From contig NW_019211457.1 of the NCBI RefSeq assembly GCF_002443255.2, positions 12,806,336 to 12,870,335 of the forward strand: a stretch of 64,000 nt of DNA. The letters are read 5' to 3'. Positions 13,147 through 27,873 of this stretch are shown piece by piece. Source of the DNA: Varroa destructor. Its lineage: Eukaryota > Arthropoda > Arachnida > Mesostigmata > Varroidae. The position numbers and the translations under genes were made by a program. The notes beneath the pieces were generated by a model that was given only the letters and a program-made list of their open reading frames with translations, was not told the DNA's origin and ran no database searches. Every line of letters begins with the position of its first letter. The stretch's first letter is position 1.

Positions 13147-16100
13147 CGACGTAAGAGTCGTATTCATACTATCATTAGGTCTAAGTGTAGCAGGAGACGT
13201 CATGTACATTCGTCGGTGTGAGAGGTTTTCTAAGAACTTTGACTTGACCAATATGTAAAGTATCGGGTGGTAATATTAAGCTGCCAAAGGAAGGTGGAAG
13301 GGGATTATATGGATGGGCAGTGGCGGATATATCCGGGTTGGCGCATTATCTACCGTTTATCTATGCAGATAAAATTAGGAGAGTAAAAATAGTTCCTGAT
13401 ATTCTTCAGCATCCACGGTTACGTGATGTTAATGGGAATTGACAGATCCCAATATAATAATTCCCAGATCGTCCCAGAGACCCAGATCGTAATTTCTCAA
13501 CGGATGAAGCACGTATTCAAACCAATGTATCCATTTAAGGTTTAATCATATACGTTTGCGACAGCAGTAAGGACTTGTTTAAAGCAAATGATCGAAAACT
13601 TAGGTAACTGAATATTAAGCAGGAGTCAAACTACAGTACGATTCGGGAATGTTTACTACAGTTGGAACACTTGTCTAGCTTCAACAACAATGGAAAGGTA
13701 TCAAAGAACATATCATTAAAATATACAGCTGCCGCTCGTATGACGTTTACTTTAACGAAATAAAAGCAGTTCCTTTAATAATTGATTAAGGTTTCGTTAA
13801 CTGGAAAATAGTAAGTTCAGCATAATTTTTGACTCGATAGAGGGTAGGCTTCTATAACAAATAGTCTTCAGTTTTATATGAAGGCCGTAAATCGCTGATG
13901 TGTACCTTCGTATCGTTTCGTCGGCCGGCGCTACTGCATGTGTTCGTCTACCATTGCATCTTTTTAAAAAATGAACGAATGAATGAAAATTGACCATATC
14001 ATAAATCATTCGCGGCCTAATATTTAGGTCATAGCATAACTGGAAGCAAACTGTTAAAAACGTCAATTAGGAAATGCGTTAAACTAGATTGTAGGCACAA
14101 AGAGGAAAGCGTATGATTATTGTTCTTTAAAGATTTTGTCTCTTTGGTTGTCATACACTGAAGGAACTCATTTGAGGCTATTGCCTTTTACTCCAAGATA
14201 AAAGTTAGGATGCGAATGATAGATTCCACACAACAAATATAACTGAAACCTAATGTAACTTTATTATCGACCAAACTTACACGCTTTCAGATTTGCACCA
14301 AAGTGCGACCATGATATATTTATTACATATAGCTTGATATGAGATTTTGCCTCCAAATAGAATTTGATGAAAATAAATGTTGCATTGTTTCTATCAAAGT
14401 TCAATGTAGAGTTTTAAAAAACACTGGCCGAGGATGTCTATGAGTACAGGGAGTCTACCAAGTTCACAGACAAATGACTCGAATCGGACGAGCTCAAGAT
14501 TCCTCTTTTCTTTGGATAAAACGTCTAACGAATTATTGTACGTTTGACTCAATACGATGTTTGTTTTTGAAGGATATATCCATCAGGATGTAGAAACTAT
14601 AACACATTTGAAAAAAGAACACTTGTAACTTAGCGGCAATTACTGCATAGCAGCGGTGGACCGTCCAATGTCAACATCGCTACTTTCGATACAAAAAGCT
14701 GTTATTCTAGAATGACGCAAATCTGTTGCGTCCGGTAATCTGTTTTTACAGGACACGTTATCCTACTTTGAAACCCCTTTTTACTGCCAGAATGATTTTA
14801 CGTGGTCGCTGAACTACTGAAGCATTGTCCGGCAGCAGTGAAAATAGTGCAAAATGTTTCCACAAAATGATAAAACGGTTTTAGCAACCTTACAAATACG
14901 CAAATAGACACGCATGGCGATAGAAGCACGCCTTCATGCGTCCCATCTAGCTAAGTGACACCTGAGTTTTCCTTTTCTCAATTCGTTGTTGTTCGGGTCG
15001 ACCGCTGCGTAAAGTAGTGCAAAGTTCATAGAAGCAAAATTTCTGGCACAAACGATAAAATTGTTCTATTTTGTTACTACGTTTGTGTTACAGTCACATT
15101 GTTTCTTATAATATCTAGCAAGTAAAGCCACCATAAAATTAGAATACTTAGATGTTCAGCGCTTCTACTTAGGTAATATTGGCGTGTCCCTTGAACAAAA
15201 AATGGGAAAACTGCCCTAGTGAAAACAGTAGATTTCTGCTTTACAAAAAATCATATTTTAAAGGTGTTCCATACTCCTAATTTTCACAAAAATTTGCTTG
15301 TGTGTGTGTTTAGGCACTGGCTTTACAGTTGTTTCTGTGATATTTTTTTATCGCTGAGGTACAAGTGACTATTATAAATAAATATGCTATCCTATAGTCA
15401 TTTCTGTGTTAATAATTATTATCAACCCATAAACTTCGAAATGTGTGAAACCTTTTTTTGAAAGAATCGGTGATTACTTGGTGATAACAGCAGTTTCGTC
15501 ACTTGCATCGCGGAACCTTACAGTTAACTAATGTAGAACGCCAACTAAGCAGAAAAAATATTTTGTTTAGACTGGTTTTTTTTGGGACTAGGTGGTCTGT
15601 CAATAGCCCTTATGTAAATGATTTTAAAGTCTATGGGAGTGCGTTAAAACTAAATAGTCAAACCAGGCTGCCGCCCGACACCCTAGTGAGCTGTCTACGG
15701 GAGACAGAACATAGAGAAGTTAATGCTTAATACTTCAATGCCTCGAAGATATGAATGTTCATTCCGTCAAAGCTACAGAGAGGTAAAATGAAATCTAATC
15801 AGCCATTTCGATAATCAGAAACCCGACTGATGCAGAACCCGATAAAACTAGGATTGGGCCTAAATGAAGTGTCTGTCTCTGGCAAATCACTACTACAGCT
15901 ACAAACACTGCGCCCTTCGTGTTGCTGTTCGTGCAACCTTAGCATGTTTATAAATACCGTGTGCCTCTCAACCTACTACCAGTAATACTAATGGGCTTAC
16001 GACTACGTCCATGGTTCCAAATGTTGCAGAAGTCATCTCGACTAGATATATTCGCTTATATTCATAATTCCAAACTGTTAATAACGCAGACGAAGTTAGC

Positions 16101-19100
16101 ACTAAAAAAAGGCTTTATGCTGAATGCTAGTGAACCCAGTCAGGCAAACGGAGACCAACAGATATCTTTCAGCACCACTAGGGAAGTATCTCAGGCGCCC
16201 CCGAGGTAACCGCTTAAACAAAGGTGAATATCATATCCGCGAGCGATAGCTTTCATGCCTATTAATTAAATTTATCTGAAGGACGTGCGTACACAAATAT
16301 AAATCTACATATATCTCTGTGTTCGAAGACAGCGTGCTATGAAGGGAAAATTTTGCTCCTGTCTCTGGCTTAGGAGTTGTTAGCAGTAAAGAAATCAGGC
16401 TTGTTTACTGGCTCACTGAATCCCCTGTTTAGCTATGGCCGCAATACGCGTTCTTGTCGCACCGGTGGGTCAAATCATGGGCCCCTGCCGAGAGTAACAA
16501 ACGTCATAGACCACTAGTATCACAATTCAGGTGTTCAGCATAACTGAAATCTGCGTACGTTGTATTGGAAACCATAAATGTTAATTGGACAGATCAGTCG
16601 ATCAGCTGATATTAAATAGGTTAGTATAGAATATAGAATTGCTTTTTTGACCTTTATTTAATTGTGCTTTGACTATAATTCATAATGTAAGCTTCGCATC
16701 TACTATTCACTAGACGCAAGCGGTCATAATTATTCAAATGAAGACATATTTTGTATAATGGAATTATGTCACTAGAAAAGCATTTTATCTATTAATGATG
16801 GCTTTATATGGCTCGATGAAAAGCCTAAAAGTTATTTCTCCGCACTGAGAAATCACTCGACTCAACTTTTATTTATAGTTTACAGCGACGCCGGAACTCC
16901 AACTACATCAGCATGGTACATATGAACAAGCTAAAAAAAGGTCTGATCAATTTAACTTGTTTATCAAGTAGGATTGAAAATTGCGTGTCGGGTTCAGTGT
17001 TGGCGGCTGAGCTTACTGGTAAAAAGTGGTGCCGAAGTCAGCCTGCTAAAGTCAGCCCCTTTTCGGACGAGCTCTTCCCCATATTGAGCTTGTTCATTCA
17101 ACCCAACGAGGTTGATCATTCTAATCACTTCATAAGTCGTCCTCTTACACCTTAGCCTCTGCTTCTTTTATTATTAGTTCTAAGTACATTTCTTGTGCAC
17201 ACCCAGATAGCCGTGTCCGTATCGCTGTGCTAAGTCAATATATCATAACACGTTTGGCTACGGTACTATTGGGTTCACTCAAAAAGGTAGACATTTAACT
17301 CTCGTCTAGTTGTTCTTGTCCACAAGATCCTTTTACTTTCTGCTTCTGTCATTGCTTGTCTGGAAAATTTCTATTTTGTTAAGCATAATTTATACTAAAG
17401 TTTTTGACCGTCAGTCTTTCAGATCTTTTAAAAATCTAGAAAAGCTAAACAGTTCTGCGAGTCTCTGGTGAGCCGGGCTTTATTATTTGTCTTTCCGTGT
17501 CTAACCTCTTTTCTCTGGTGACTATATTCACGCGGAACTGTATTCAAGATAATGTTCGTTGAGCTTGAAGTGCTTCGGACTGACCGCTGATCCGAGACTT
17601 CTAAGTTGTTTTCTGTACGCAGGGCATGTGGGAAAGCTAGCAGTATACGTGTTTGTGTAATTGTAACATTTCCTCGGGTCTTCACATACCCTCGCAACTT
17701 ATTTCAAGGCTTTGCGTTTGCGGTACTTGTTCTCATTAATCTGCTCGTTTCAGCAACCATTTGGATGTCATGTCCCGACCCTTGACATTAGAGGCGCAGC
17801 AGGAGATAGTACTGAATTACTATGAAGTCGGACACAACAACCATTTTTCAATCGGAATTTATGAAGCGATTAGCCGTGTTTCAAGCGTCTACCGATCGTT
17901 ATTTACGAGAGTGATGCTATGTCTTTACCGTGGACCAATCAGATCATCTACTCTAAATTTTCCAGTCATTTAAGTCCTCTGCTATATCATCTTTTGTAAT
18001 TAGGCTCAGGTACTCCACAGACTATAATCTTTCATCATAATAAAAATTTGAATTTAGCATTTTTTGTTAAACCTTGTAACGGTTGGTCGAAAGAAGGCGC
18101 GTTTCCATTTGGCTGCACTGTAACAAGTAATCTTATTCTTTCAGTCGTTGTGGGTTAACTAGCCTTAACCTTAGTTTTGTATTCGTTGCCTCATAGCATA
18201 TTTTTCTGAATGCGTTAATCTTAATATTTTCTTCAGCTGGTTTGACCAGGCTAATTCTAGAGTAAGTTTCTTTACTTTAAAAGAAAAGTCCTGTTTCGTC
18301 TTCTCATATTGGCTCTCAGTGTGTTCTCTGCTTAGGCACTAAGGGCTTCCTTATTACATTATTGTTATTGACCAGTATTGTGTTTATTTTATTAACCGGC
18401 TTTTAGTGCCTTTTCGATGCATTACGGGCGGCTCAAAAACCGAAGCGAGCATAAAAACAACGCAATTTGCTCAAGAATTATAGACCAATGGTATGTATAC
18501 TTATGATAAATGTTATGTATAATTGCAAAGTTCATGTCTCGTATCACTGTCATTATTAGTACCGAATAATCGCTTCCTCGATAGAATTTCGTAAATTTAA
18601 AAGTGCCCCGTTAGGCTGGAACCGAGGTCTCTATGGTTGAAAGTTTCTCCCGGTAGCCCTACGCGATCCTGCAAGCACAAATAGTTCTGGTGCACTTAAA
18701 GGCCCGTCCATTGAATACGCTATAATCGAGGTATATGTATCAGAAGAATAATACAGTCGTTACTCTCAGTATATTACGGCTAAGTAAATACGAAGTATAT
18801 TGTAAGAACATAGAACGGTTTTTATATTTAATGTATGATAGAGAAATTATGTTTTTAAGTTATCGATTTAACGACAAGCTTTAAACTTAGCGCCCAATAG
18901 TGTTTCTGTGGTTCGGACCTTTGGCCTTCAGCAAATCAATGTATGCTTTCCTATTAGCAAACCTTTCAGGAAATAAACATCGCCGAAGGCAGCTAGAGGG
19001 GCACTTGCACAAGCGGTACACTAATAAATAGTCATAGCCCGAAAACAGTCCCGAGGTTTCTTTGATTGCCACTGAAACGTGCCAAGTCCGTAAATTAAGA

Positions 19101-22100
19101 ATCAATTAAGCTTTGCAGATGGCGTTTGCTCCGGCAGCCGGGTGCGCTACAGGTGAGCTTCATCTTCATGCATTTATGAACATGAAGAAAAATCAACTTC
19201 ACCATTCCTTTACATATCTAGAAATAGAAGTTAGAAAAAATAATTCGTTCCTGGAATTTTTCACTTAATAACTTCATGATCGGCCGGGCTGGCTAAAGAC
19301 GTCGCTATCAAAGAACTGATTTCAAAACACCAGCAGTTGACTGGGTTGAAGTCCTGTCATATTTATTCCAAAACTTGTGCCTCGCGATCGAAAAGGTCGC
19401 ATATGACCGTACGACCCACTGCAAATATTACACAATGCGATAATCTAGGTATACTGTTAAAATAAGATAGAGCTCTACAGGGGGTGATTTATCTCGGTAA
19501 TTTGTACACGAATAACTTAACCACAAGTGTTTATAATCTGTCTGCATGCTTGGTACTCCCTTAATTGAAGCCATGAAGCTAAATTTATATACTATATTAC
19601 ACAACATAAATATTATGGAAAACAATACTGTACAGATTCACCTTCGTTGTAGGTGGTGTTATGGTACTGACGTTGTGCTGTATTCCACGCCCAGATATGG
19701 TACGGTCACACAGAAACGTACGCATAAATTTTTTGCCATAAAAACACGCTAGTTAGAGGAGATAATCAGAAACTGGATACTCTGAGAGGTTATACATACG
19801 TAGAAAAATTAGAACCTGCTTGTTGAAATAGTCTACGCTTGGAAGCTTTTGGGCATACTTCAAAAACCATATGGGTCACTTTTAGCTTGTATATTTCTCC
19901 TACAGCATCTTAAAGCAGGTCGAAACCTGCTATTTCCTATAAGATATATAATATGCGCAACATCAGGCCATTTGAGGGAGGAAATACCACTTGGAGGAGC
20001 GAGAGACAAATTTATAGATGGTTGATTTGATTTTGAGCTTGGAAGTCTCTGTGTAAAACCCTCGACATATCGAAAAGCACTCGTTGGGTGCATAGGCTAG
20101 TCAGTCGGACATAAAGTAATTGAATAAAACTCAATTAACGAAGCTGGTTATCTATTTCTAAATATTTTATGCTATTCTTGAGTCAAAACGTCCGAACAAC
20201 AAATAGAATATTATGTATTGAAATAATGTCACCATGTACCATATAGGATCTGTAAACAATTAATTCAAAAGCTGCTTTTATGGAATTAGACATTGTTTTC
20301 TATGCCCCCAAAAGAGAATGAGATCAATCGAAATCGCAAACTAACCACAAGATATTATACAATATATTGCATTAGAAAGCGTGCCCACCTTTATATCGTT
20401 CGTACTCCAAAATTGTTAGTATTATAGATCGCCCTACATAGTCCTGGGCCCATATTAGATAGTATCATATCGGTATCTATTCATGTGTAGATAAATGGCT
20501 CTTTCAGGATTATGGCCTCGCAATAAATGATTACGTGAAGAGAGAATAAGTTTGTCAGAGCAGCATTCTATGACCATATGATCTTGTTAACAAAATAAGT
20601 CGGGACTATAAAAAGGTTTAAGGCTAACAGATTTGAACACTTTTATGTATATATTATAGTAGTCCGTAGAGTTGGCAATCGGTCTGGCCGATAGAACAGC
20701 TAACTTTAATTTTAATTATTGATTTGCGGTTTATGTCATTTTATGTCATATTAGGTGGATCCTAATTATGTCACTGATCCATAATCAAGATGTATCTATT
20801 ATTCTAAACAATTTTATAATATCTAAATCATATCCCTGCAAATCTGCTTCAAATTGCCTTCTGGGAGTTTGAAGATAGCCTGGTTTGCCTCCAGGTGTAA
20901 TATAGATAAATAGCATTTATTACGCAAACACAGTATATAAATTACCTGAACCTTTTCACTCTTCATTCACCTGAACAGAAAAAAAAACGAAGTATCGCGC
21001 GCTTAAAACAGTGTCACATTAAGTATGCTATTTCTTCCTTCGCGCCGAGAGAGCGGATATTGGTGCGTTAACCAGCACATTATGTACAACTGTGCTTATA
21101 TGAAACATTATAATAAGCATTGTATACCAATCCGCGTCATATTCAAAACAAATTCGACATAAATGCAGCCTTGTCAATAATAAGTGACGCTTTGGGTACA
21201 GCACCCCACAACGGCCAACGGTCTTAGGAAAAACTAGCCGTTACAGAAAATTAAGTAAACTGAGTAAATTAAAACTACCATAAGTGGTCTGACCTGTATA
21301 TTGTAGCTAGTGAGACTGGCCTAAGCGAAGATCACAAGCCTGAAAGCACAAAGCAAAAGCTTACCACTCGACCACAAATTATTTGCTCCGGGTGTAGTTT
21401 TCAACGATGATTTATGTCAATCGCTGGTACAGTCGTGGTTCAGTCAATTCGTTTCACTGTTACTTGCAAATATAATAATAAAGCTTGCAAAGTAAACAGA
21501 AGCTCAATAGAATATGAAGCAAGATCTTATTTATTTACCCATCTTGAATAATTTTTTATCGGAAAGGTGCATCTTACTATATTTTGTTATCACATTTAAT
21601 TAGTTATATAAGTAAAAGTAAAATGGTGAAGTAATCGTCCCCTTTCTAACGTGGCTCGGCTTGCCAAGAACTGTTATTTCTGTTATTTCGATGCTGTCTA
21701 TATAATACACAATAACAGAATATATATTTCGCCAGGCACTTCTTACGTCAATTTAGCTCGTGACCCACTAAACCGTGTTCAACGGCATTGAGCGTTCGAT
21801 GAAACAAATAGAAGCTCAATGAAATAAGATTCAATACGTTTCTGGTTGGTCTTAGACAGAAAAGTAAGGATATTTTTTTATTCCTTCTGAATTTATAAGA
21901 TTAGTATTGCTGAACACACGCGAACGCAATGTGTAAAGTGTTAAATTAAACCAGTTACCTGTAGCCGTTGTAATGGTCTAATTATGTAAACAATGTTAGA
22001 TTTAAAATAAACACTTTTAAGCGTTGCTTCCTCTGAGATCTAGGCGTTAGGAAAAAGTTTTCTGTGGAAAACTACAACACCAAAATTGACTCGGTAGGTA

Positions 22101-22380
22101 AAATTAAAATGTATTCCAGCAGCAGGAGAACCCCCCGCTTTGACGAACTGGTCTCATTTTAGAATGAGACAATCGGCAAGTGAATATTCATCATATGGTT
22201 ATAACAATTAGACATCGATGTTTTCTATAGTAACTTCTACAAATTGCATTACCGACCAAGTTAAATAGCTCGATACCAGCTGTGTGCTTCAATATCGTTA
22301 TACTTCAGATGCGAAATAACTTCATTTAGTGAAATTGTTCTGTAATTTTGTAAACTTAACGCCTCCATCTAAGAAAACTG

Positions 22381-22420
22381 CTATTATTATTATTATTACT
22401 ATTATATCGCTATTACTATT
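22381..22420. repeat. (ATT)n/(ACT)n trinucleotide repeat
   Basis: Several ATT units followed by a more degenerate TATTACT stretch. Confidence 0.85.
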
Positions 22421-22518
22421 GCCGGCTTGCATGCGGGATCGCGTTTACCGATAGTGTCCCCGATTATCCCTGAACAAGTACAAAATTGTATTGGTTTAAC
22501 TTTAACGGTTATATACGA

Positions 22519-22537
22519 TATATATATATATATATAT
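22519..22537. repeat. (AT)n microsatellite
   Basis: Short AT tract set between two near-copies of ACGATATA. Confidence 0.9.
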
Positions 22538-24772
22538 GTACGATATACTAACTCGAAAAGATTAGCTGATAACTAAATTCAATTATTAGGACATATAATA
22601 AAGGATAGGTAGCGTGTGTTTTTAAGCGATTTGGACTTCCTTATATGAGTTAAATTATCACGAAGCCGTAACCCAGCGAAGCGTGTTTGACAAAATTGTA
22701 CATATACACATATGATCATGCTCTAGCGGAACGGTACTATAAACACAGTTTACATCCACCGCGTCTCATGAGATTGTAATTTCACTAACTTACTGGCTCG
22801 AACTCTATTTTACAATTACATTACCAGTAAAAATATGTTATTTTATAAGATGCATAATATAATTATATCGTGTTTGGTACACGAAGCCTAAAAGTGGTAC
22901 ACTCTTTTCTAGAAAAGATACCGTCAGCCCCAAGAGCAACTGCAACTCACAGGATTCCCACCGGTCTCTACAACGTTCATGGTGCCGTTTAGTTAGAGAC
23001 ATTCGTATTCGGTTTGTGATATGAGCCCGGGAGAATTCAGACGAAATTATTTGTAAGTAAAAAGACAAGTTTCGTTAGGAAAAACGTTATCTAAAAGCAG
23101 TAGCTAGGTTCAATACTAGAATCCGATATGTGAGCCATTGGTGTGGTAATAACGTATCTAAACCGTTTGCACAGCTTTCTAGTCATGATCGTGTTATCAT
23201 CTGTAGCTAATATGGCATTGCATAATAGCCTTGACACATATATCATCCTAAACAGTACATGACAGCTCCACCTCACAGAAATGAACCACAGAAGAGATTA
23301 ACCGCGGCTGGCCATTAACGGATAGCGCGAAACCCAGCGAGCTATTTAATAGGCCTTCTTTGACGTATCGTTCAGTCATTTATGACTTCATATTCGAAGC
23401 TCGCTGTAGAAAGGGTCCTTCGAAATAGTTCGCTTCTGAAATAAAATTTGCCTTCGTCTCTGAATTTGCAAATTATAAACTAACTTGTTAATAGTAAAAC
23501 AGAAAAGACTGTTTCTGTAATATTCGTACTAGAAGTTGTTTAACTTAACTTAACTAACTTTTTATCGCAGTTGGTGAGTCAGAATATAACGAATATCAAT
23601 TCTTCTAATAGTTTCTCTTGATGGATGCTTGAACTGAGTCTCAGGTCACTTTGTAACCGTATCAATTCATGTCTCTGTTGCAGATATTGGCCTAACCAGT
23701 CCACCTTTAGAGGGAACTTGTCTCGGTTTCCGATGCTGTTTCGTACCGCAGTTACCAGCAAATGCACAAAAACAGTTGCGTGCCTTTACCTTGCTTAGCA
23801 ACAAGACTGAGTAGAAGCTTCAGTTTCATTTAGTAAAAATAAAAACTCGCTTTGTTTTTCTATTTAAATGTACATCATTTATTTGGTTCGTACATATGTC
23901 ACAGCTCTTGTTAATTAATGCAAATGTAGTTATAATCTATGTAATTATGACGATAGTTATGACATGTTTTACATTATTTTTATTACTCATATTATCAGTA
24001 TAGTCATCGTCTTTTAAATATAATGATTGATATCGTGTATATATACATTGATCATTAAAGAGTACGGATCTTACTGATCCTGACAAGGTGGCATGACTTA
24101 TTTTCCTTTTGGTGTGTGTTGGCCGCCATTTCAACTATTACTAGTGATAATAAATAATTTTACTTATTGTTGTCATTATGATTATTTTGAGTAAAAACTT
24201 GTCTTAAAGGTCAACGAAGTTCCACGTTTTTTGCTTAAAAAACCCTTTCTTCCTTGAGTGGGGAATTTTTCGTATGAATTTTCTTCCACGCCTCGTTTGC
24301 GTGCGATAAGTTCGAAGAAATATTATTTCGTTTCATTACTATATGATCGTATTGTATTTGATTCTAGCACCGCTCTTTGACATCGTATGCTAAAAATAAC
24401 TTTTTTTTTTTCATTTCATATTAATTTCTAAAAATTTAGTAACTTCAGAATCATTCATCGAGCGTGTGCCACCTCCGCAGCCATTATCCATACCTGTTGC
24501 TTTATAATATGTGGCTGTGTATATTTCTCTACACAATCAAATACTCAAATAGTTCTCCAGTTTTCCGTGACAGCGGCGTTCAATTGCAATAACATAAATA
24601 TGACTAGCACAGTAAGTAGGCAAAGATTATCAAAAATTTGACGCCACCAAATGCAGACTGAACACGACAATCTTGGAACTATTTCAACTTATATTTGTTA
24701 TTACGTTTTTGTAAAGTTGTTATAATAATATTATTACTGTTTAATCATTTCGATATTATGCTAGGTAATATG

Positions 24773-24802
24773 TGGTATCTTCTGGTATCGTTTGGTATCC
24801 TC
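24773..24802. repeat. 10-bp tandem repeat, three copies
   Basis: TGGTATCTTC, TGGTATCGTT and TGGTATCCTC follow head to tail. The first seven bases are identical in all three. Confidence 0.75.
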
Positions 24803-25711
24803 CTCATTAATATTATAATCTTTCCTTATATTATTAATAAGCACTAAAATATATTTTACTCAACTTGTCTCCTCTGTATGTATTGCGTTGGTTATAGGCC
24901 AGAGGAGTGCATGCTCCAAAGTACCACACCGTTTATCACGTACAGTCGAGTAATAAACATTTTTTAGCTTTTAACCCACATTTGTAGCGCGTCGGCCCAT
25001 GTTATTATGGCCTTGCCCTTTTAATATTTAAATGTTTGAGTGAAACTAGTCTGTATTTATATGGAAATTATCTTCATCTCTCAAGCCTGCATATGCGCAT
25101 TAGCGATAAATATACTTCGATCATCCCTATTCCCATCTAGCAAATGTGCCATTGTATTCCAATGTCCCATGTTCATCTGTGGTTCAAATACCGTGCTTAT
25201 CTCATCCACTGAGAATTCCTTCAATATTATATAGTTTTTTTTTTTTCGAGATTTAAGTAATTATACCTTTCTAAGATGATTATATGCACTACATTCCTAA
25301 ATATATTGTATTCATGTTTTTGCGTTTGGTATACATCCAATAATAGTGGTAGTCGAGTTCTGGTTACCTAGCTAGCATGATGAAAATATGGCGCACGTAT
25401 TGTCTAACGGATCGTTCTTTAAGGGCAATTGTGTAAGAAACAAGAAAATCAAAAGCGTAAAGGCGTTTATTAGAATGGAATTGTCTGCCTAAAAACAGAT
25501 GACAATATGTAGATTATGCGCGGTGCTCAGAAAAAAAAATTAAATGAAGACTAGAACAGACAAGTCAAACAGGAGAGATCGTGTGCCCCTAATGTGTTAA
25601 ACATATCGTAGAAGTTTACTGCTGGAAACTAACGATCTTCAACCTCCCTTCCTGGTCATTGTGGTATTGAGCATAAATATTACTATTATATGATACAAGC
25701 CTTCAAAAAAA

Positions 25712-25811
25712 NNNNNNNNNNNNNNNNNNNNNNNNNNNNNNNNNNNNNNNNNNNNNNNNNNNNNNNNNNNNNNNNNNNNNNNNNNNNNNNNNNNNNNNNN
25801 NNNNNNNNNNN
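25712..25811. other. Assembly gap (100 N)
   Basis: Exactly 100 Ns, the usual placeholder for a gap of unknown size. Anything spanning this point cannot be judged. Confidence 1.
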
Positions 25812-27037
25812 TTACTAAAGAGATAGTCTAGCATATGTCATGAGTGAAAGCTTATCCTGATATCCAATTAAACATTTATTAAAAGGCAGTTTCATTCGAG
25901 ATCTCGCTGAAATTAATTTTTACAAAACTTAGGTCAAATCCTGAATCAATTCCATAGAAGCTAATAGCGATAACAATAACACTAGTTAATATAAAGGAAG
26001 TTTTTATAAGAATATGCGACCATACAGACCATCGCAACACTTGTGCCTATGAATTAATGTAGAATATTTTGAACTTTGTAACTTTCATCCCTGTCATTCA
26101 GTTGTAATTAAATTGTTGAGCTAGGATATTTAATACCCGCCTATTTTCACTAAGTTATATACACAAAGAAATTTCTTAAACCTATGGAATTCGACCGAAT
26201 TCAACACACCGAGCTAGATAACAGTAATAAAGAAATGGATAAATCATATATATACACACAGTTAACAAATAAATAAAGATATTAGCGTCTGTTCCCTCAG
26301 CAGAGCTGTTTGCATTAGCGAACGATTTGTTTACCTTTGCTAAACGCAGGTAAATGCCCTCACGGCGATAGGGAATGACCCATATAGGACGCAATTCACT
26401 TTGGCGAGTGATATCTTAAAGGTTAGACGTAGTAATAATATATGACAGCCATTTTTCTAGGCAAAGAGATTCGAGAATAGAATTCGGTCAGATAATCTGT
26501 TCCGGACCAGCATATCTCAACTAAGATAAGCAATTTCTCAAAGTACAAAATTTGTTGCGTTAATCCCTAAAAGGATTTTGGCGCTAAACAATCTCTCAAA
26601 ATTTATAACCGATCATACGATTTTCATGGCGGATACCGTCAATGGCAAACATGATTAGTGAACCTATCTAGTTCTGTAAATACATATAACTATCCCCTAA
26701 TATACACTACATTATATAGAAGTTGGATTTCGTCGCCTTGAAATGACGGTATAAAATAGTTTCGATGAGTCACTACATCGGCGACAATGTCTAATCAAAC
26801 TACTACGTTGGTTACCTACGTGTTGATGCCTCCCCGAAAGTTTGAGCTTACTGGTTTAACGAACGTCGGAATTGACCAGTGCTACTTCCACATCTGACGT
26901 GAGAGTAAGGAGCTGCTAATCGCACACAAGTGGATTCGTGCTCTGAGTGGACGTTATCTACGGAGATTATCATTGGTTCTGAATCGATTCACATACGATC
27001 AACCAGCAAATATCGAAGGCGTCACGTATCCCTTTAC

Positions 27038-27428
27038 CTGTCTTTGGACCTCTGTTTTGCTGCGGATAGGTGTTGTTGTTGTGTATTATCGTGTTTTAAG
27101 AGCGTGACAGGAAGTACCAGTTTCGGGTGCCTTTCGTCATAAGGACTAGTACCACTGCGGGATCCACGGCAGTGGATTCGGTTCTTGCCGGGGAGACATC
27201 GCTGGCTAATTCGGTCTTCTAGAAGTTGAGTTTTTTTTCTAAAAGTTGTAATTGGCTGCTTCGAGCTCAATTGCTGCTGCTTCGAGGGCTGCCTTACATT
27301 CATCGTCCCAGCGGGAGGCGACCGATGCTACAGAAGCCACGCTTCCAGCCGACGGGGGAGCAGACCCGAAAGAGATCTCGGAGCCACTGGAACAGCAACG
27401 AATTATTATTACACGCGGAGACTCATAG
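27038..27428. other. Region with coding-like reading on both strands
   Basis: Plus strand: from the acceptor ATTCATCGTCCCAG at 27311, a frame reads EATDATEATLPADGGADP then KEISEPLEQQR to a TAG at 27426-27428; it is acidic and Ala/Thr-rich. Minus strand: an ATG at 27303-27301 (A at -3) opens 88 codons that reach a good donor (GACAG|GTAAAG) at 27038; the reading is Gln/Lys/Arg-rich. Both cannot easily be real. I recognise neither, and one may be the shadow of the other. Confidence 0.25.
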
Positions 27429-27810
27429 GAAGATACTTTTTGTTTCGGGAACTGTCACATACGTATTCTTTTCCAATAACTCATCCAAGCGTTGAGTAAT
27501 GATGAATTTATTAGTTTCGAAACCTGTTTTATGCTAAATTACAAATGTAGTTTTCTTATTCATTGTCCCCAGATTGTAAATAAGACCATTGTGCCGCTTC
27601 TCTGAATACCTGCTATCCATATTTTTTCGTCCGTTTAATTAACCGTCAGGGTATCACCGATCGATATACTTTGCTATCATTTATCGATAACCTTAATGGT
27701 AGGTTATTCAGAGCTTGATTCGACTATGCCTGTATAACTAACTATATGACCACCACAAGGTTCCGCTTGTTGGGTTGCGTAATCAAACAGGAATTAGACA
27801 GGAGCGTTTC

Positions 27811-27873
27811 TGTGCGTGTGTGTGTGTGTATGTGTGAATGTGTCTGTGTGTGTGTTTGTGCCTGTGTCTCTGT
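27811..27873. repeat. Degenerate (TG)n repeat
   Basis: TG-rich tract with scattered A and C substitutions. Open frames on both strands here are due to the repeat. Confidence 0.9.

Larger units (their letters stand above)
1..25711. other. Gene-poor stretch; no supported gene
   Basis: Open frames here are short (99 codons or fewer), often begin at non-ATG codons, and show no domain, codon bias or paired splice signals that I could recognise. The stretch holds the microsatellites, small tandem repeats and the 5.6 kb hairpin listed separately, and a tRNA-like A-box near 21.37 kb. It is read as intergenic DNA or a large intron of a gene lying outside the window. Confidence 0.6.
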
